Origin: Tetrapyrgos nigripes
Taxonomy: Eukaryota > Basidiomycota > Agaricomycetes > Agaricales > Campanellaceae
NCBI GenBank assembly: GCA_013368315.1
Contig: JAACJM010000249.1
Span: 54,681 to 118,680, forward strand
Direction: 5' to 3'
Length of the DNA stretch: 64,000 bases
Shown piece after piece: positions 1 to 11,497 of this stretch. The stretch's first letter is position 1. Every line of letters starts with the position of its first letter. Both the position numbers and the translations under genes were made by a program. The notes beneath the pieces were generated by a model, which ran no database searches, had not been told where the DNA came from, and was given only the letters and a program-made list of their open reading frames with translations.

Positions 1-300
1 ACAAAAAAAGTGCTGATTGCCTGGGTTTCCCTCCACCCCAGAAGCACTGAAGGGTACCTGTTTGTAGAACAGATAAATTGCATCTGTCCGTTTACTGTTA
101 CTGCCTGGAACCTGCAAGATTGTCAGTAGCTAACCAATGAAAGAGTGATAATATGATTAAGAAGGACTACACGTACTTTATTAGCCTGTTTAGTTGCAGG
201 CTTAGGCAGAGCCTCTTCATCCTTGACCTCCTCAATGCTGGCAGAACAAGTGTGCTTCTGAATGCTTCATTAATATACAGTCCAAATCAAAGTGTGCGAC

Positions 301-833
301 TACTCACTGTTCTGACTCTTTTGTCTGTAGTACCAACATCGTCAGCCTCTTCTCAACCTCTCTGCAAGCAAATAAGAATGAGCTTTTAATACCAGAGAGA
401 AAGCAATAGAAATGATACCTCTTCATTGCTGATTTCTTCTCCATCCAACACTTCACAGTCCATTGATACACCAGAGCCATCTGACCCAGAGTCACTGTAA
501 TCCTTGTCCTCTGCATCACTATCATCTCCATTTTTCTTTCTCAGATTCCTACATCGACAGCAAACAGTCCATTCTGGCTTGGACAGAGTAACACCATCAG
601 TCTCGTACTTATCAGAGTGAACAGACTCCAGCATTCTTGCATTTTTGTTACGTTGTGTATGTGTTCCTGGATTGTAGACATAAGTGAAGGCCATGAAAAC
701 AAAGGTAAAACATACCACTGGCAGTATTAGGACCTAAAGTAGGAGCTGTATCATCCAGATTGTTGTACCAGTTTATTTCAGAGGGATCCTTGAGAGTTCC
801 GTCATCGTTGAGGGCACACTGCTCAGCAGACAT
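301..833 (-). pseudogene. acidic multi-exon protein fragment, probably repeat-derived
   Basis: Reading the minus strand, an ATG at 833 opens MSAEQCALNDDGTLKDPSEI, which runs to a good GTATGT donor at 715. A second exon (about 650-419) carries a CRCRNLRKKN stretch followed by a strongly acidic Asp/Ser region ending GEEISNEE, then a GTATCA donor. A third piece (about 358-301) reads VEKRLTMLVLQTKE. The splice signals make this more likely coding than chance, but no start-to-stop model closes and no domain is recognised. Similar 'alanine/asparagine-DGTLKDPSE' openings occur in agaricomycete repeat-associated proteins from general memory; that is inference. Confidence 0.3.
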
Positions 834-1822
834 TTGAGGGGAAAGGAGTGAGCAGACAGAAAATTTTCTAACAAGCTAGAAAATTTAAAGTGAGCATAGG
901 CGAGCCTGCAGCTCATATCACCCATCTTGCTCCAATCTGATTCAAATGGGCACAGATGCATTTATGGAGAAATAAAGAAATTTGATTTGGCAAGGGATAC
1001 AGGATCTACTTTTCACCTACTAGATACCTGGGCAGCCAACATTAGCTCTATGTATAAAGCATCACAGACTCACCCAAATCTACTAACAGGAGCCCCTTGA
1101 CTAGTACACCCTTCAACGTAACAAGCAAAATGTAGAAAACCATGAAGTTCACTGCAAGCAGTGCAAGACATGTAGTTGGTGACACAGTAGGATGATGCTG
1201 GCCATGTGCGTCCCATGCACAACTTTTGATTTTGACGCGCTGGTGGGCTGTGGGCATCGGGCTGTATGAAGATAAGGCTAAAACCCTTGAAGTGCTGCCT
1301 CAGCGAAATTTGATTACCTGTAACCAGTACCATACTGTCAGACAGCCGTAATGAGATGGTCATGTATGGGTACCCCCAGTACAGTACACTGTACATACTG
1401 GGAATGCTGGAAAGTGGGTACGGTATGGGTCTGGCTACAGTATTACAGTACCTGTAACCTGTTGGCATACAGGCCGGTGCAAAGCCCTATACTGCATACT
1501 GCTGCATCAAGACAATGTCATACCATCTCTGCCGCTATTGCATTGAGACCCATGTCCCTCTGTCTCTGCACTGCCTTATGAAGGAGCTGTGGGCCACCGC
1601 TTCGCGTGGCAGTAATGAGGCCCAAGTAATCAGTTCATGGATGGTGAGCAGTGATGAGTAAGGGTGAAAGATGATGAGTGTTGCAGATCACGCATCTTTG
1701 CGGCAACGGCTGATGACCAGTTACGGTGATCAAATGGCACCAGGGACCAGTGGAGTTATCGAGCATAGCCACACACAGAAACGTCAGGTTATAAGAACGA
1801 GACCCTAAAGGGCCTTGTAATA
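834..1822. other. no gene recognised
   Basis: Only short shadow ORFs. Around 1370-1400 there are short GTAC-rich palindromic bits (cagtacagtacactgtac) and CAGTAC/GTACTG clusters. Nothing here can be assigned. Confidence 0.5.
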
Positions 1823-2002
1823 GCACTTCAAGGTGGTAGACAGTCTACCCTGGTCTTCTCCAGGACGTTGCCCCTATTGCTTTGTTGCTTGCCCCACTGA
1901 ATCAGCAATTGGTTCCACAGTTAGCTACTTCGCACGTCTTTATAGATGTAAAAGTCTCAGTAGCTAGTCCAGTAGTGGTGTATCCTATCTATCTATCTAT
2001 CA
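1823..2002 (+). repeat. detached LINE 3' end with (TATC)n tail
   Basis: This stretch aligns by eye with the 3' end of the LINE at 16558-16755. Shared blocks include ggtggtaga...gtctaccct, gttgcccctattgc, tgaatcagcaa, tggttccac, gatgtaaaag and gtagtggtgta. The copy ends in a TATC microsatellite (1988-2001), while the longer element ends in TCAC repeats. It is best read as a 5'-truncated, older insertion of the same LINE family. Confidence 0.7.
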
Positions 2003-2870
2003 AGATCTCTTGTCTCTCTATGCCATGAACCCTCAAGCCAGGCTAGCCTCTTGATGCCAAATGGGCTTGTTGATGAGGGGAGAATGCCCCAGGAGGAGTC
2101 TGGAACCTAGGGATGGCTTTGGCGAGAGGGAGTGACACTACTCACCCACTAACCCTAAGCCTATGAGACCAATGATCTGAGCTGCTGGTGGATCAATCTA
2201 CACACCTGTGTGGCAACTGACAACGAGGAACTAGATCAAGGAGAATGACAATAGATGGTAAATGTAGAATGAGAATCCCTATAAAGGATACGAGACAACT
2301 GTGACTCTTGAGAGAGTCATCTGACTAGATTCACTGCACACAAGTATAGTGCATGTATTCCTTGATTTGCAATGCAGAAAAAGCAGAGAAGAATAAGAGG
2401 AAACAACAACAAGATCAATTCTGAGGCTTGAGTACAGGAAAACACTACCTATATACAAGTAGTGAAACCAACTCCTGTATCAAGACTCCACAACTAACTA
2501 TGATGCTCCTATAACTAATATACCAAACAATTGTGAGTCCCAAATGGTGAATAGAATGAATAAAGCAAATGTTAAACAACAAATATAGATGTGGAGCGAT
2601 GAACAGAATAAATGATCGACATAATAAATGAAACAGAAATAGAATAGGGTGGGGGCACACATAGGTATAATCAAAAAACCTTCTGAGGGTTTCTGGGCTT
2701 AGGTGGTGAATGATGTAAGAATGACAGATATGAAAATATGAAGGATTGCATGGGTATGGCATGTGCTGAAGGTGTAGCTGAAGGTGGCTGGGACAAGGAT
2801 TTCTGACACTCTAGCTCTCCTCTGAGCACCCTACTCTCTCTGGCTGACTAATCCTCACTATCTCCATTCT
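2003..2870. other. no gene recognised
   Basis: AT-rich sequence with short shadow ORFs only. It ends just before the Ser/Pro-rich ORF1 of the LINE and may include that element's 5' untranslated region. The 5' end of the LINE cannot be placed. Confidence 0.4.
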
Positions 2871-2911
2871 CCACTGCCCACCGCTCGTCGTGCACAACAA
2901 CTTTTTCCATC

Positions 2912-4227
2912 ATGGATGCTGACATGTCCAACCCCAACAATCCCAACCACAACCTTCTGCCCCCATCTCACTCCACCACCATCCTGTCCTACCTCGCTGA
3001 TGGTAATGCTGCCCCAGCACTCTCCACCTCACACTCTGCCATTTCTCTCAGGTCATTGCCCTGTGTCACTCGCTGCACTTCCTTGGCTCCCACTGAGCCT
3101 GGAAGTGCTACCTCCAGTGCCCAGCCGTCTTTCTCTGACATCATGGCCTCTGCCAGCAGCTTCAATAGCTCTTACTCTCAACCTTGTATCTCTCACTCTG
3201 ACACCTGTCTTTCTACTTCCAATGTCTTACCCGACTCTGTTGCTCCCTCCACACACACTGAGTACCCGGCTCCCAAACCACTCTTCACTACCTCGCAGAC
3301 CAGATCTGTCTCCTACCAGATGCCATCCTATGACTGGTCAAACTCTATCCACTTTCAACAAAATCTCTGCGCCCTCTGAACCCAGTAATGTGTACAGGCT
3401 GAAGAATGCAGCAGGGAAGAAGGCTGCCAATGGAAATGTCTCTGCCCCTAGTATTGAACAGACAGAGAAAGGGAAAGGGAAGGCCATCGACAATACTCAC
3501 TATGACCCTGCCAATGTCAATACTGACTCTGCTACCCCTGCACCTCCCTAGCTTGATGCCCTTCTAACCACCATTCATCGTCTTGAGGGGGACGTCACTA
3601 AGCTTAGGCTGCCCCTATTCTGTCTAATGACTCCCTCTCCCAAATCTCTCCACCTGCCCCTCCTGTCCATCCTTCTCACCTGTCTGCATCATCCACCATC
3701 GACTTGCCACCCTTGCTCAGCCACCTCCACAATGAAAATGCTGATCACGCCGCCCCTGTCCCCTCTGACAACTCCCCCCTCAAACCTTTCCATCACCATT
3801 TCTGGCTGTTCCCTCTCACCCACCTGCATCACCCAGCATGACTTCACTGTCCTTACTCACTCACTTGGGCATTCCCCCTGCCCCTGATGCCTGTCCACAG
3901 CAAACGACTGTCACTCTCTATTGACCACAAGGTGGCCAAGTCTGGGAACATGATTACTTCAACTTTATTAAACTCCTTTCCAATCTTAAAGTGCCTGTCG
4001 TGCCTTCTCCCACCCACTGAGGTCTCATGCCCGACCATCAGAGCCAGGCCCTCTATGTTACTTTCCGCTCTTATGAAGCAGCCGTCAATTTCTGTCACCT
4101 CTGGAATGACCACGTCCCAAAAGGTGAGCTTATCCATGAGGTCGCTACCTCCCTCTGATGATCTGGGGTGGACTTGTTACCTCTAGTGGTCTCCTCTTCT
4201 GATTGTGTTCTAGCTCCTTGCTTTCCT
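2912..4227 (+). pseudogene. LINE ORF1 (Gag-like), frameshifted
   Basis: Starts MDADMSNPNNPNHNLLPP and continues as a Ser/Thr/Pro-rich low-complexity N-terminus to about 3350. The frame then shifts (KISAPSEPSNVYRLKNAAGK..., to 3551) and a heptad-like LDALLTTIHRLEGDV stretch follows after a stop. Further on, a third frame around 3890-4170 gives DYFNFIKLLSNLKVPVVPSP and a SYEAAVNFCHLWNDHVPKGE segment, which resembles an RNA-binding Gag region. LINE ORF1 proteins bind the element RNA; that role is inferred from position. At least two frameshifts make it nonfunctional, and the Gypsy insertion cuts it off. Confidence 0.55.
4223..4227. repeat. target site duplication (TTCCT), left copy
   Basis: The five bases before the 5' LTR (TTCCT) match the five after the 3' LTR at 11975-11979. 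This fixes the Gypsy boundaries exactly. Confidence 0.9.
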
Positions 4228-4704
4228 TGTCATGAATCGCCTCCGTCTCCTTCACTTTCCTCTCTATTCTCTTCTACTATCTATTCACTTTTGTTCACCA
4301 TTCTATCACCCTTCATAAACTCATATATACTAATTATCTCTCATCATTGTTCCCTGGATCTATGACTCACTTCTCTGTTTCCTTTATCTCCATGGACATT
4401 CTCACGTACATATTTTCTTACTTGACTCACACTTTTATTTCCTCCAATCCCTAGGCTCCATGGACATTCTCACATATTCACTTCTTCTCTATATATATTG
4501 TAGATCTCGTAGCTAGGTTCCTTAGTCTGTTCACTTCGTCTCCACTCCGCTCCTAGCACAGTGCAGTGTCGAGCATAGTCAGCTACTCGATCTCCTTTCT
4601 CGCCTCTACTATTCTCTCCCTATATCGTCTCATTATAACTCGTCAAATCTACCTTGTTTATTGTGTGACTTGGGTGGTTCTGCTAAGTGACAGCGTTCTT
4701 GACA
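4228..4704 (+). repeat. Gypsy 5' LTR
   Basis: 477 bp, TGTCATGAATC...CGTTCTTGACA, repeated at 11498-11974. A tatatatattg segment near 4490-4502 is a plausible TATA region for the element's transcript. Confidence 0.95.
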
Positions 4705-5250
4705 CTTGAACAGACTCTCTTACACCCACCTCACAAACAGACCCTCAATAAAAACACACTGGCTCTTAACTTCGAACCCCTTATTAACAACTTACGGACC
4801 CGACCTCCACCGTGCTATCCCTTCCCTATCGAAAAATCAAAGTACTTCGTAAACTACCGAGAAGAACTCGAAATAACAGTATACGAGCACGCTATCGCAC
4901 TCGACGACTACTGGATCATACTCAACAAAAGATCGTGGACCCCAGGTGAAGTGACCATCTCCGAATACCTTCGAATAAAGATATCACCTGAAAACACCTC
5001 TCCACGCTACGTTGCAATTGCAGATACGTGTTACCTCATTCAACTAGGAGAGACGACCCTCCCATATTGGTTCAGTCACGCCGACTACGAAGATAGCGAC
5101 ATCTTCGAGTTCAGCCAAGAGGAATACCACGAATATCTCCAAACCCAAATCCCTAGGATAATCAGCTATTATAGATCACTGACCTCTTGGGAAGACGTCT
5201 CAGGAGAACAGTGGGATCTTTTATTTCCGGATCTCGAAACAAGTGAATGA
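4687..5250 (+). CDS. accessory ORF upstream of gag in the Gypsy element
   Basis: A 187-codon open frame that starts inside the last 18 bases of the 5' LTR and ends by an ATGA overlap with gag: the gag ATG is 5247-5249 and this ORF's TGA is 5248-5250. It contains no internal ATG; the only near-cognate start at its 5' end is GTG at 4687, so its start codon is unclear or mutated. The product would be Tyr/Glu-rich and folded-looking (YREELEITVYEHAIALDDYW; DTCYLIQLGETTLPYWF; SWEDVSGEQWDLLFPD), without low complexity. No family is recognised. The overlap suggests termination-reinitiation into gag. It could be an N-terminal part of Gag or a separate protein. Confidence 0.55.
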   Translation: MTAFLTLEQTLLHPPHKQTLNKNTLALNFEPLINNLRTRPPPCYPFPIEKSKYFVNYREELEITVYEHAIALDDYWIILNKRSWTPGEVTISEYLRIKISPENTSPRYVAIADTCYLIQLGETTLPYWFSHADYEDSDIFEFSQEEYHEYLQTQIPRIISYYRSLTSWEDVSGEQWDLLFPDLETSE

Positions 5251-6875
5251 GCGAAAGCGGAATTCCAAGAACCACTAGATCACGCACAGCTTCACAAAAT
5301 CCTAGCCGTGTTTCCTCCCCCGCAATCATTTGTCTCAGACGACCTCACGCACACGTCCCCCGAAGACAACAAGATTGTTACTTCTCACACCAAAACCGGT
5401 GGGAGCTCTGTGCAAACCATCCGTGTCCCAATCGACTCTCCGTAAACAACCGACCCCTTTCAATCGAAGAACAAGCAATCGGTATCGAACCAGTCACACT
5501 CTTCGAATCACTACCATCAGAACCAACCACAGAAAACCCAAATCCTGTCACAACCCCGTCACCAACTCCTTCTCACGAACATTCCTCAGAACCCCATTCC
5601 CCTCACAACAGATCCCCAACGGACAGTACTCCCAGCGCGGTCCAAGAACCCATCTCAATCAACCCCACACTCCCAATCGACTTCCACTCCATTCACGCCG
5701 CTCTCAGAATGTCCGAAAACCCTGCCTCGGCCACCGCTGCTGCGGGAGGAACCCAAGCTCCCCGAGACGCCGCACCACCCGACGACGAAGTACAGGACGC
5801 TCAATCCTCGGTCTTTCCTAATACAACTACCAAGGAACGAGGAGTGAAGCCAGAAAAGTTCACAGGAGACCGAAACCAAACAAAAGATTGGATGGCCGAG
5901 TTTAACAACTACCTCCGGCTCAACGATCAAGTCTATCCTACCGAAGACGAAAAGATATCGTTCTTCCTCACACTGTTCTCAGGAGATGAAGCAAAACGAT
6001 GGGCACGCAGTATGATGAAAAAGGTCTTTGAAGAAGAAGACGATTTTAGTGACAGTGACAAAGAATATACGAGTACCGACGAGGGTTCCTCTGCTTCGAA
6101 ACCAAAAACGAAAAAGCTCTGGACTCTATACGAAGTAAAGCGAGAGTTTCTACGAGATTTCAAACCTGCAGCTCGAGAAACCCAGGCCCAAACCAAGATA
6201 GAACATATCAGGATGGAGGGAGCTCTGGCTGACATAGATAAGTACAACTCCCAATTCAAACGATACGCTGACGATACTGGCTATAACGACAAGGCGTTAA
6301 TGAAATGGTATCGAAAAGGACTCCCCCGAGGGTTGGTAGATTGAATCTCCTATCTATCCACTCAACCCAGAAATCTCGCGGCATTACAGAAGGCAGCGGT
6401 AAAACAACACATGATTTGGTTAGAAAGGCAAGAGGAAAAAAACTCATGGAGTAAACCTCGAAGGGAGGAAGGACAGCCAGGAAGGGGGTCACAAAGTATA
6501 AAAAGTGGTCGAACGAGAAGCATAGAAGTAAATGCCCTCCAAGACAACGTCCCAGGTGCATCTTCAATTACTAAATATCCGCCGAAACTGACTCCCCAAG
6601 AAAGGGAAAAGATGAGGAAGGAAGGACGTTGCTTCAGATGTCGAGGATTGGGCCATATGGGTAACGATTGCCCTACGTTCCCTAATACGCCTCAGATCAC
6701 TCCCAACAACACGACCTGGAGACCCTCCATAAAGCAAGCCATGATCGACACCTCGGAGCCCAAGGTCAATACGACCGCAGAAAACATCTCGGAACTCACG
6801 GCCAGAATCGGAGCATTATCAGGAGAAGAGAAGGAAGGACTATTAAAGAAGTTCGTAACGGAATCGGATTTTTGA
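5247..6875 (+). pseudogene. Gypsy gag with CCHC zinc knuckle, one internal stop
   Basis: Starts MSESGIPRTTRSRTASQNPS, followed by a Pro/Ser-rich region to about residue 180. The capsid-like part (PEKFTGDRNQTKDWMAEFNN, about residue 198 onward) resembles retrotransposon Gag. It includes an acidic insert (EEEDDFSDSDKEY) and ends KWYRKGLPRGLVD. A TGA at 6342-6344 interrupts the frame, which then continues without a shift (ISYLSTQPRNLAALQKAAVK) to a nucleocapsid knuckle CFRCRGLGHMGNDC near 6631-6672. Gag packages the element RNA. The TGA sits where a CGA (Arg) would fit, so one C-to-T change explains the break. Confidence 0.85.
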
Positions 6876-9800
6876 ATACCTCCCCTGCTACGTCGTCAGG
6901 AGGAGGGACATGGACATACATACCAGTAAAACACAGGCAATACACGAGCCCTATACCCTTTCGTAAGCCACGATCCCTATCTGAATTAAAAATCACGGCA
7001 ATCACTCAAAATCAACAGACCCCATCAATAGAGCTTAAAACCGAATTGATCGGGAAAGTAACTGGACGAAAAATCGACGCAACCGCTCTATTAGACAGTG
7101 GAGCAGAAGGAATCATCATTAACAATACCTTCGCCCAAAAACATCATCTCAGTCGCATTCCCCTAGAAAAACCATTCCCCGTTCGAAATGTCGATGGGTC
7201 AGAAAACGTAATGGGATGGGTAAGACATTACACTGTCCAAAAGCTACGAATTTATGCTCCAGATCACCAATCCCATCACGAGGAGATCGCTGAATTCTAC
7301 ATCACGGACATCGGAGATCACGATATCATTTTGGGTACTGATTGGTTACGACACCACAACCCGGAGATCGACTGGACGGCATCAGAAATCAACCTAACAT
7401 GATGTCCCAGCGATTGTATGCAGGAAAGGACCCCAGTAAAAACCAAAGCTAAGTCGGAAACCTCCCCCCCAAAAATGAAGACACCTAAAATAATCGATCC
7501 CAGAACACATCACCGAAACTACCAAGTAGTATTCAAAGACATCGTGGGCCCCCACAAAACAATACCACAACCCAAGATAGCGGGACAACATCGATCACAA
7601 CGACCTAAGAAAATCCGATTACAACAAATTGACTTAAGAACAATGCTCTCCTCAGAAGACACAGCCGGACAGTGGGATGTTCCAGGACAATGGAGTGAAC
7701 TCGTCATGGAATACCTGGATACCCCCGCCGACCCTGATGAAGACTTATCAGATACCAAGCTGAGTATCCGAGCCGCCTTTACCAGAGCGCTACAAAACAC
7801 TGAAAACACATCCACGAATCCAGCAACCTCGTTGCAAGAACAGATACCAGAACAATATCACGAATACCTGTCGGTATTCGACAAAAAGACTTCGGAACGC
7901 CTACCCCAACGGAGTAACTGGGATCATGCGATCGAACTACAAGACGGCTTTCAGCCACGCGCATGTAAAACGTACCCTCTCTCCCCAAACGAACAATCCG
8001 AACTCGATTCCTTCCTGACTGAAAACCTCGAGAAAGGTTATATTAAACCATCAAAGTCCCCTATGGCAAGTCCCTTCTTCTTCGTAAAAAAGAAAGACGG
8101 AAAGCTATGCCCGGTGCAGGATTATAGAGCGCTCAACAAGGGTACCGTAAAGAACGCATACCCACTACCCCTCATCCCAGAACTAATTGACAAACTCAAA
8201 AACGCATATGTGTTCAGTAAAATCGACCTATGGTGGGGATACAATAACATCCGTATCAAAGAAGGGGACGAATGGAAAGCCGCCTTCAAAACCAACCGAG
8301 GACTATTCGAGCCAACGGTCATGTTTTTTGGATTAATGAACTCACCGGCGACCTTTCAAGCAATGATGAACACGATCTTCAAGGATCTCATTGACCAAGG
8401 GAAGATCGTCATCTACATGGATGATATTTTGATATTCACTCGTGACCTAGATGAACACCGAGAATTAGTCCAAACAGTCTTACGACGACTACGGGACAAC
8501 GATCTATACGCCAAACCTGAAAAATGCATATTCGAAGCAGACAAAGTCGACTTTCTGGGGCTGATTGTCTCTCACGACACTCTGTCAATGGACCCAGTTA
8601 AGGTAGAAGGAGTACTCGAGTGGCCAATGCCCAAAACAGTAAAAGAAGTTCAGGCTTTCCTAGGATTCGGAAACTTTTATAGACGCTTCATCAAGGACTT
8701 CTCAAAAATCGCACGCCCCCTCTTCGATCTGACAAGAAAGGACAATCACTGGAACTGGGGAACAGAGGCTGAAAAAGCATTCCAGTCCCTCAAAACGGCC
8801 TTCACATCCAAACCCGTTCTACTGATGCCAGACCATACAAAACCATACCGAGTGGAAGTAGACGCATCAGACTACGCGATGGGGGGGATACTTATGCAAA
8901 CCGGGGAAGACAATCGATGGCACCCAGTCGCCTACATCTCTAAATCCCTCTCAGAGACCGAACGAAACTACGACATCCACGATAAAGAACTATTGGCAAT
9001 CATACGGGCACTGGAAGCATGGAGACACTACCTGGAAGGAGCTCCCCATTCTATCGAAATCTTCACCGATCACCGGAACTTAGAATATTTCCAGACCGCC
9101 CAAAAACTCAGTCGACGACAGGCACGATGGGCGTTATTCCTTACGCGATTTGAGTTTTCTCTCCAACATAAACCTGGAAGTCTGAATAAAGCTGACCCGC
9201 TATCTAGACGACCAGACCACAAACTTGGGACCGAGAACGACAACACCGACAGAATCCTTCTCAACCCCAAATTCTTCCGAATTCGAGCAACTAGACAAGG
9301 AACAGTAACAGCCATAGGAGATGTAGAGCTATGAAGGTGAATAAAGGAATGTCCCAAGAGGGACCTAGAGGTAGTGAGTGCCTTGGATGTCATCCTACGG
9401 AACGGACCACGTTCGCTGGTAAAAAACCTACAGGAATGGAACTACGAAGATGGAATCATCTTGTTCCGAGGAAAAATTTACATACCAGCAGACAACGACC
9501 TCCGACGGGATATCGTAAAACTACACCATGACTCCCTGGCAACAGGACATCCCGGACGATACAAAACTTACGAACTAGTCAGCAGGGAATTTTGGTGGCC
9601 CGGAATGTCAGTCTTTGTCAGGGACTACGTAACGGGCTGTGCAAAATGCCAGGTGACCAAGACCAACAACCATCCCCCTCGTATCCCCTTAATTCCCACC
9701 GAAATTCCAGAACGTCCGTTCGGAACGATTACTACCGACTTCATCACAGATCTCCCCGAATGCAAAGGGTTCAACGCAATTCACGTCACAGTTGACAAGT

Positions 9801-10789
9801 CAACAAAAACGGTCGTCATATCACCATGCACAAAAACAATTGATAGTGACGGAACGGTGAATCTATTACTGGACAACACTTGGCGGCGATACGGGTTATG
9901 GGACAAGATGATATCGGACCGGGGACCGCAGTTCGCTAGCAAGGTCATGGCTGCGATCCATGAGAAGCTGGGCATAACTTCAGCCCTCAGTACCGCTTAC
10001 CACCCACAGACCGACGGAGAGTCGGAGCGATACAATCAGGAATTGGAACAGTTCCTACGAATCTTCTGTGATTATCGACAAGAAGACTGGGTGGACTACC
10101 TACCCTACACGGAGTTCAGTCATAACACCAGAATCCACTCGGCAACAGGAAAATCCCCCTTCGAACTCCTACACGGATATCGACCACGCTTTTTCCCATC
10201 ATTCAATCCAACTTCTAACCTACTGTCGGTAGAGGAACGACCTGAAAACCTCAACCAACTCAGGGACGAGCTCAAGGTGAGTCTGACGTCAGCCGCCGAG
10301 ACAATGAAAGCGCAGCATGGGAATCATTCTATGTCTTGGACAGGATACAAGGTCGGGGATAAGGTGTTACTCGATGGAAAAAACCTGAAGACAACAAGAC
10401 CCAAAGCTAAGTTGTCCGATCGTCGCCACGGTCCATTCGAGATTATTGAAGTAATCAGCCAGGTTAACTACAAATTGAAATTACCGGCAACCTGGCGTAT
10501 ACACCCTGTCTTCCACGCTTCCCTATTAACGCCGTACGTGGAAACAGATGCTCACGGACCGAACTACCCCGAGCCTCCCACGGAACTACTAGACGCAGAC
10601 GAAGAATACGATGTCGAAGCAATACTGGACTCCAAACCAACCAGGAATAGAAAAGGTACTCAATACCTCATCAAATGGTTGGATTACCCCGACTCGGAAA
10701 ATACTTGGGTACCCACGTCAAACCTAACCAAAGTAAAGGACATGATCGAAGAATTCCACCAGAAACATCCCCGAGCTTACCGACATTGA
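6872..10789 (+). pseudogene. Gypsy pol (PR-RT-RNaseH-IN-chromodomain), in-frame TGA stops
   Basis: One frame with TGA stops at 7400-7402, 9332-9334 and 9338-9340. Domains in order: aspartic protease with DSGAEG (near 7097); reverse transcriptase with KKKDGKLCPVQDYRALNK and the catalytic YMDD (near 8416); RNase H (VEVDASDYAMGG; IFTDHRNLEYF) to 9334; integrase with the HHCC zinc finger (HHDSLATGHPG...CAKC) and the DDE triad context (TTDFITDLP, SDRGPQFAS, HPQTDGESERYNQ). The C-terminal chromodomain is EYDVEAILDSKPTRN...YLIKWLDYPDSENTW, near 10608-10710. A chromodomain would steer integration to heterochromatin marks. The three stops fit single CGA-to-TGA changes; all catalytic motifs I could find are intact. 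Starts by overlap with the end of gag (+/-1 frame change), so Pol probably needs frameshifting or reinitiation. Confidence 0.9.
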
Positions 10790-10945
10790 CGGCGTCTGCT
10801 GTCACAATCTACCGGGCGAACTTGACCGCCCTGCGCTACTGCGGACACAAAGTCGTTAAAAACCAACTATAACGACGACAAACGACAAAACAGAACTCAA
10901 CCACATCCTACCAAAAACACTCTCACCCTCATACCACATTCCATC

Positions 10946-11485
10946 ATGACCACACCCATCGCTATCACCGTCTCAACCACCACCACAACGATTGATCCAT
11001 TAACGAACAACACCGGACGCTGCAGATACGGCCAATGTTCAGGCCGGCGCTGTAGGTTGGATGAAGGGCATGCGGGAAGGCATAGCGGATGCAACCAGTG
11101 CATTTGGCCAGGACAGGACTCAACGAAACGATGTAGGATGGGGGAGGGACACCGGTCGAGATGCATCACCTACCGGCCCAGCCTCCGACCCAACGAACGA
11201 AACAATCTAGGATGGGGGGATGCGAGCGCATGGGGAGGGACCATAGAGTTGAACAACAACAACAACGCTGGGTGGGGCACAGCAAACGTCACCAACCACG
11301 ATGGATGGGGCGCATGGGTAGGAGGATGGGAAGGACGCGAGTCAGCTCTAACAGGATGGGGTAACTTTCCCCACGACTTACCAGAGACTTGGCCGACTAT
11401 ACGTGGCTTAGACAAGGAAATCAGAAAGCAGTGGACGAAACAGTGGACCAATTGGCTTCCGAGCTCCGGCGAAAGCTCGACCTAA
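10946..11485 (+). CDS. accessory ORF3 of the Gypsy element: Cys/His repeats plus GW-rich region
   Basis: 179 codons from an ATG, 156 bp after the pol stop and ending just before the polypurine tract. Residues about 24-73 hold a tandem Cys/His pattern: CRYGQCSGRRCRLDEGHAGRH, with a second copy containing CNQC and CRMGEGHRSRC, looking like two small zinc-binding units. Residues about 88-145 carry repeated Gly-Trp dipeptides (GWGD, AWGG, AGWG, DGWGAW, GGWEG, TGWGN) around an Asn run. The tail is Trp-rich (KQWTKQWTNWLP). Standard Gypsy elements have no such gene. GW/WG repeats are known as Argonaute-binding hooks in some proteins; a silencing-related role here is inference only. The frame is fully open while pol has several stops. 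Confidence 0.65.
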   Translation: MTTPIAITVSTTTTTIDPLTNNTGRCRYGQCSGRRCRLDEGHAGRHSGCNQCIWPGQDSTKRCRMGEGHRSRCITYRPSLRPNERNNLGWGDASAWGGTIELNNNNNAGWGTANVTNHDGWGAWVGGWEGRESALTGWGNFPHDLPETWPTIRGLDKEIRKQWTKQWTNWLPSSGESST

Positions 11486-11497
11486 AAAGGGGGGTAG
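11481..11497 (+). promoter_or_regulatory. polypurine tract of the Gypsy element
   Basis: The purine-rich run aaaaaggggggtag lies directly against the 3' LTR, where plus-strand DNA synthesis is primed in LTR retrotransposons. Confidence 0.8.
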
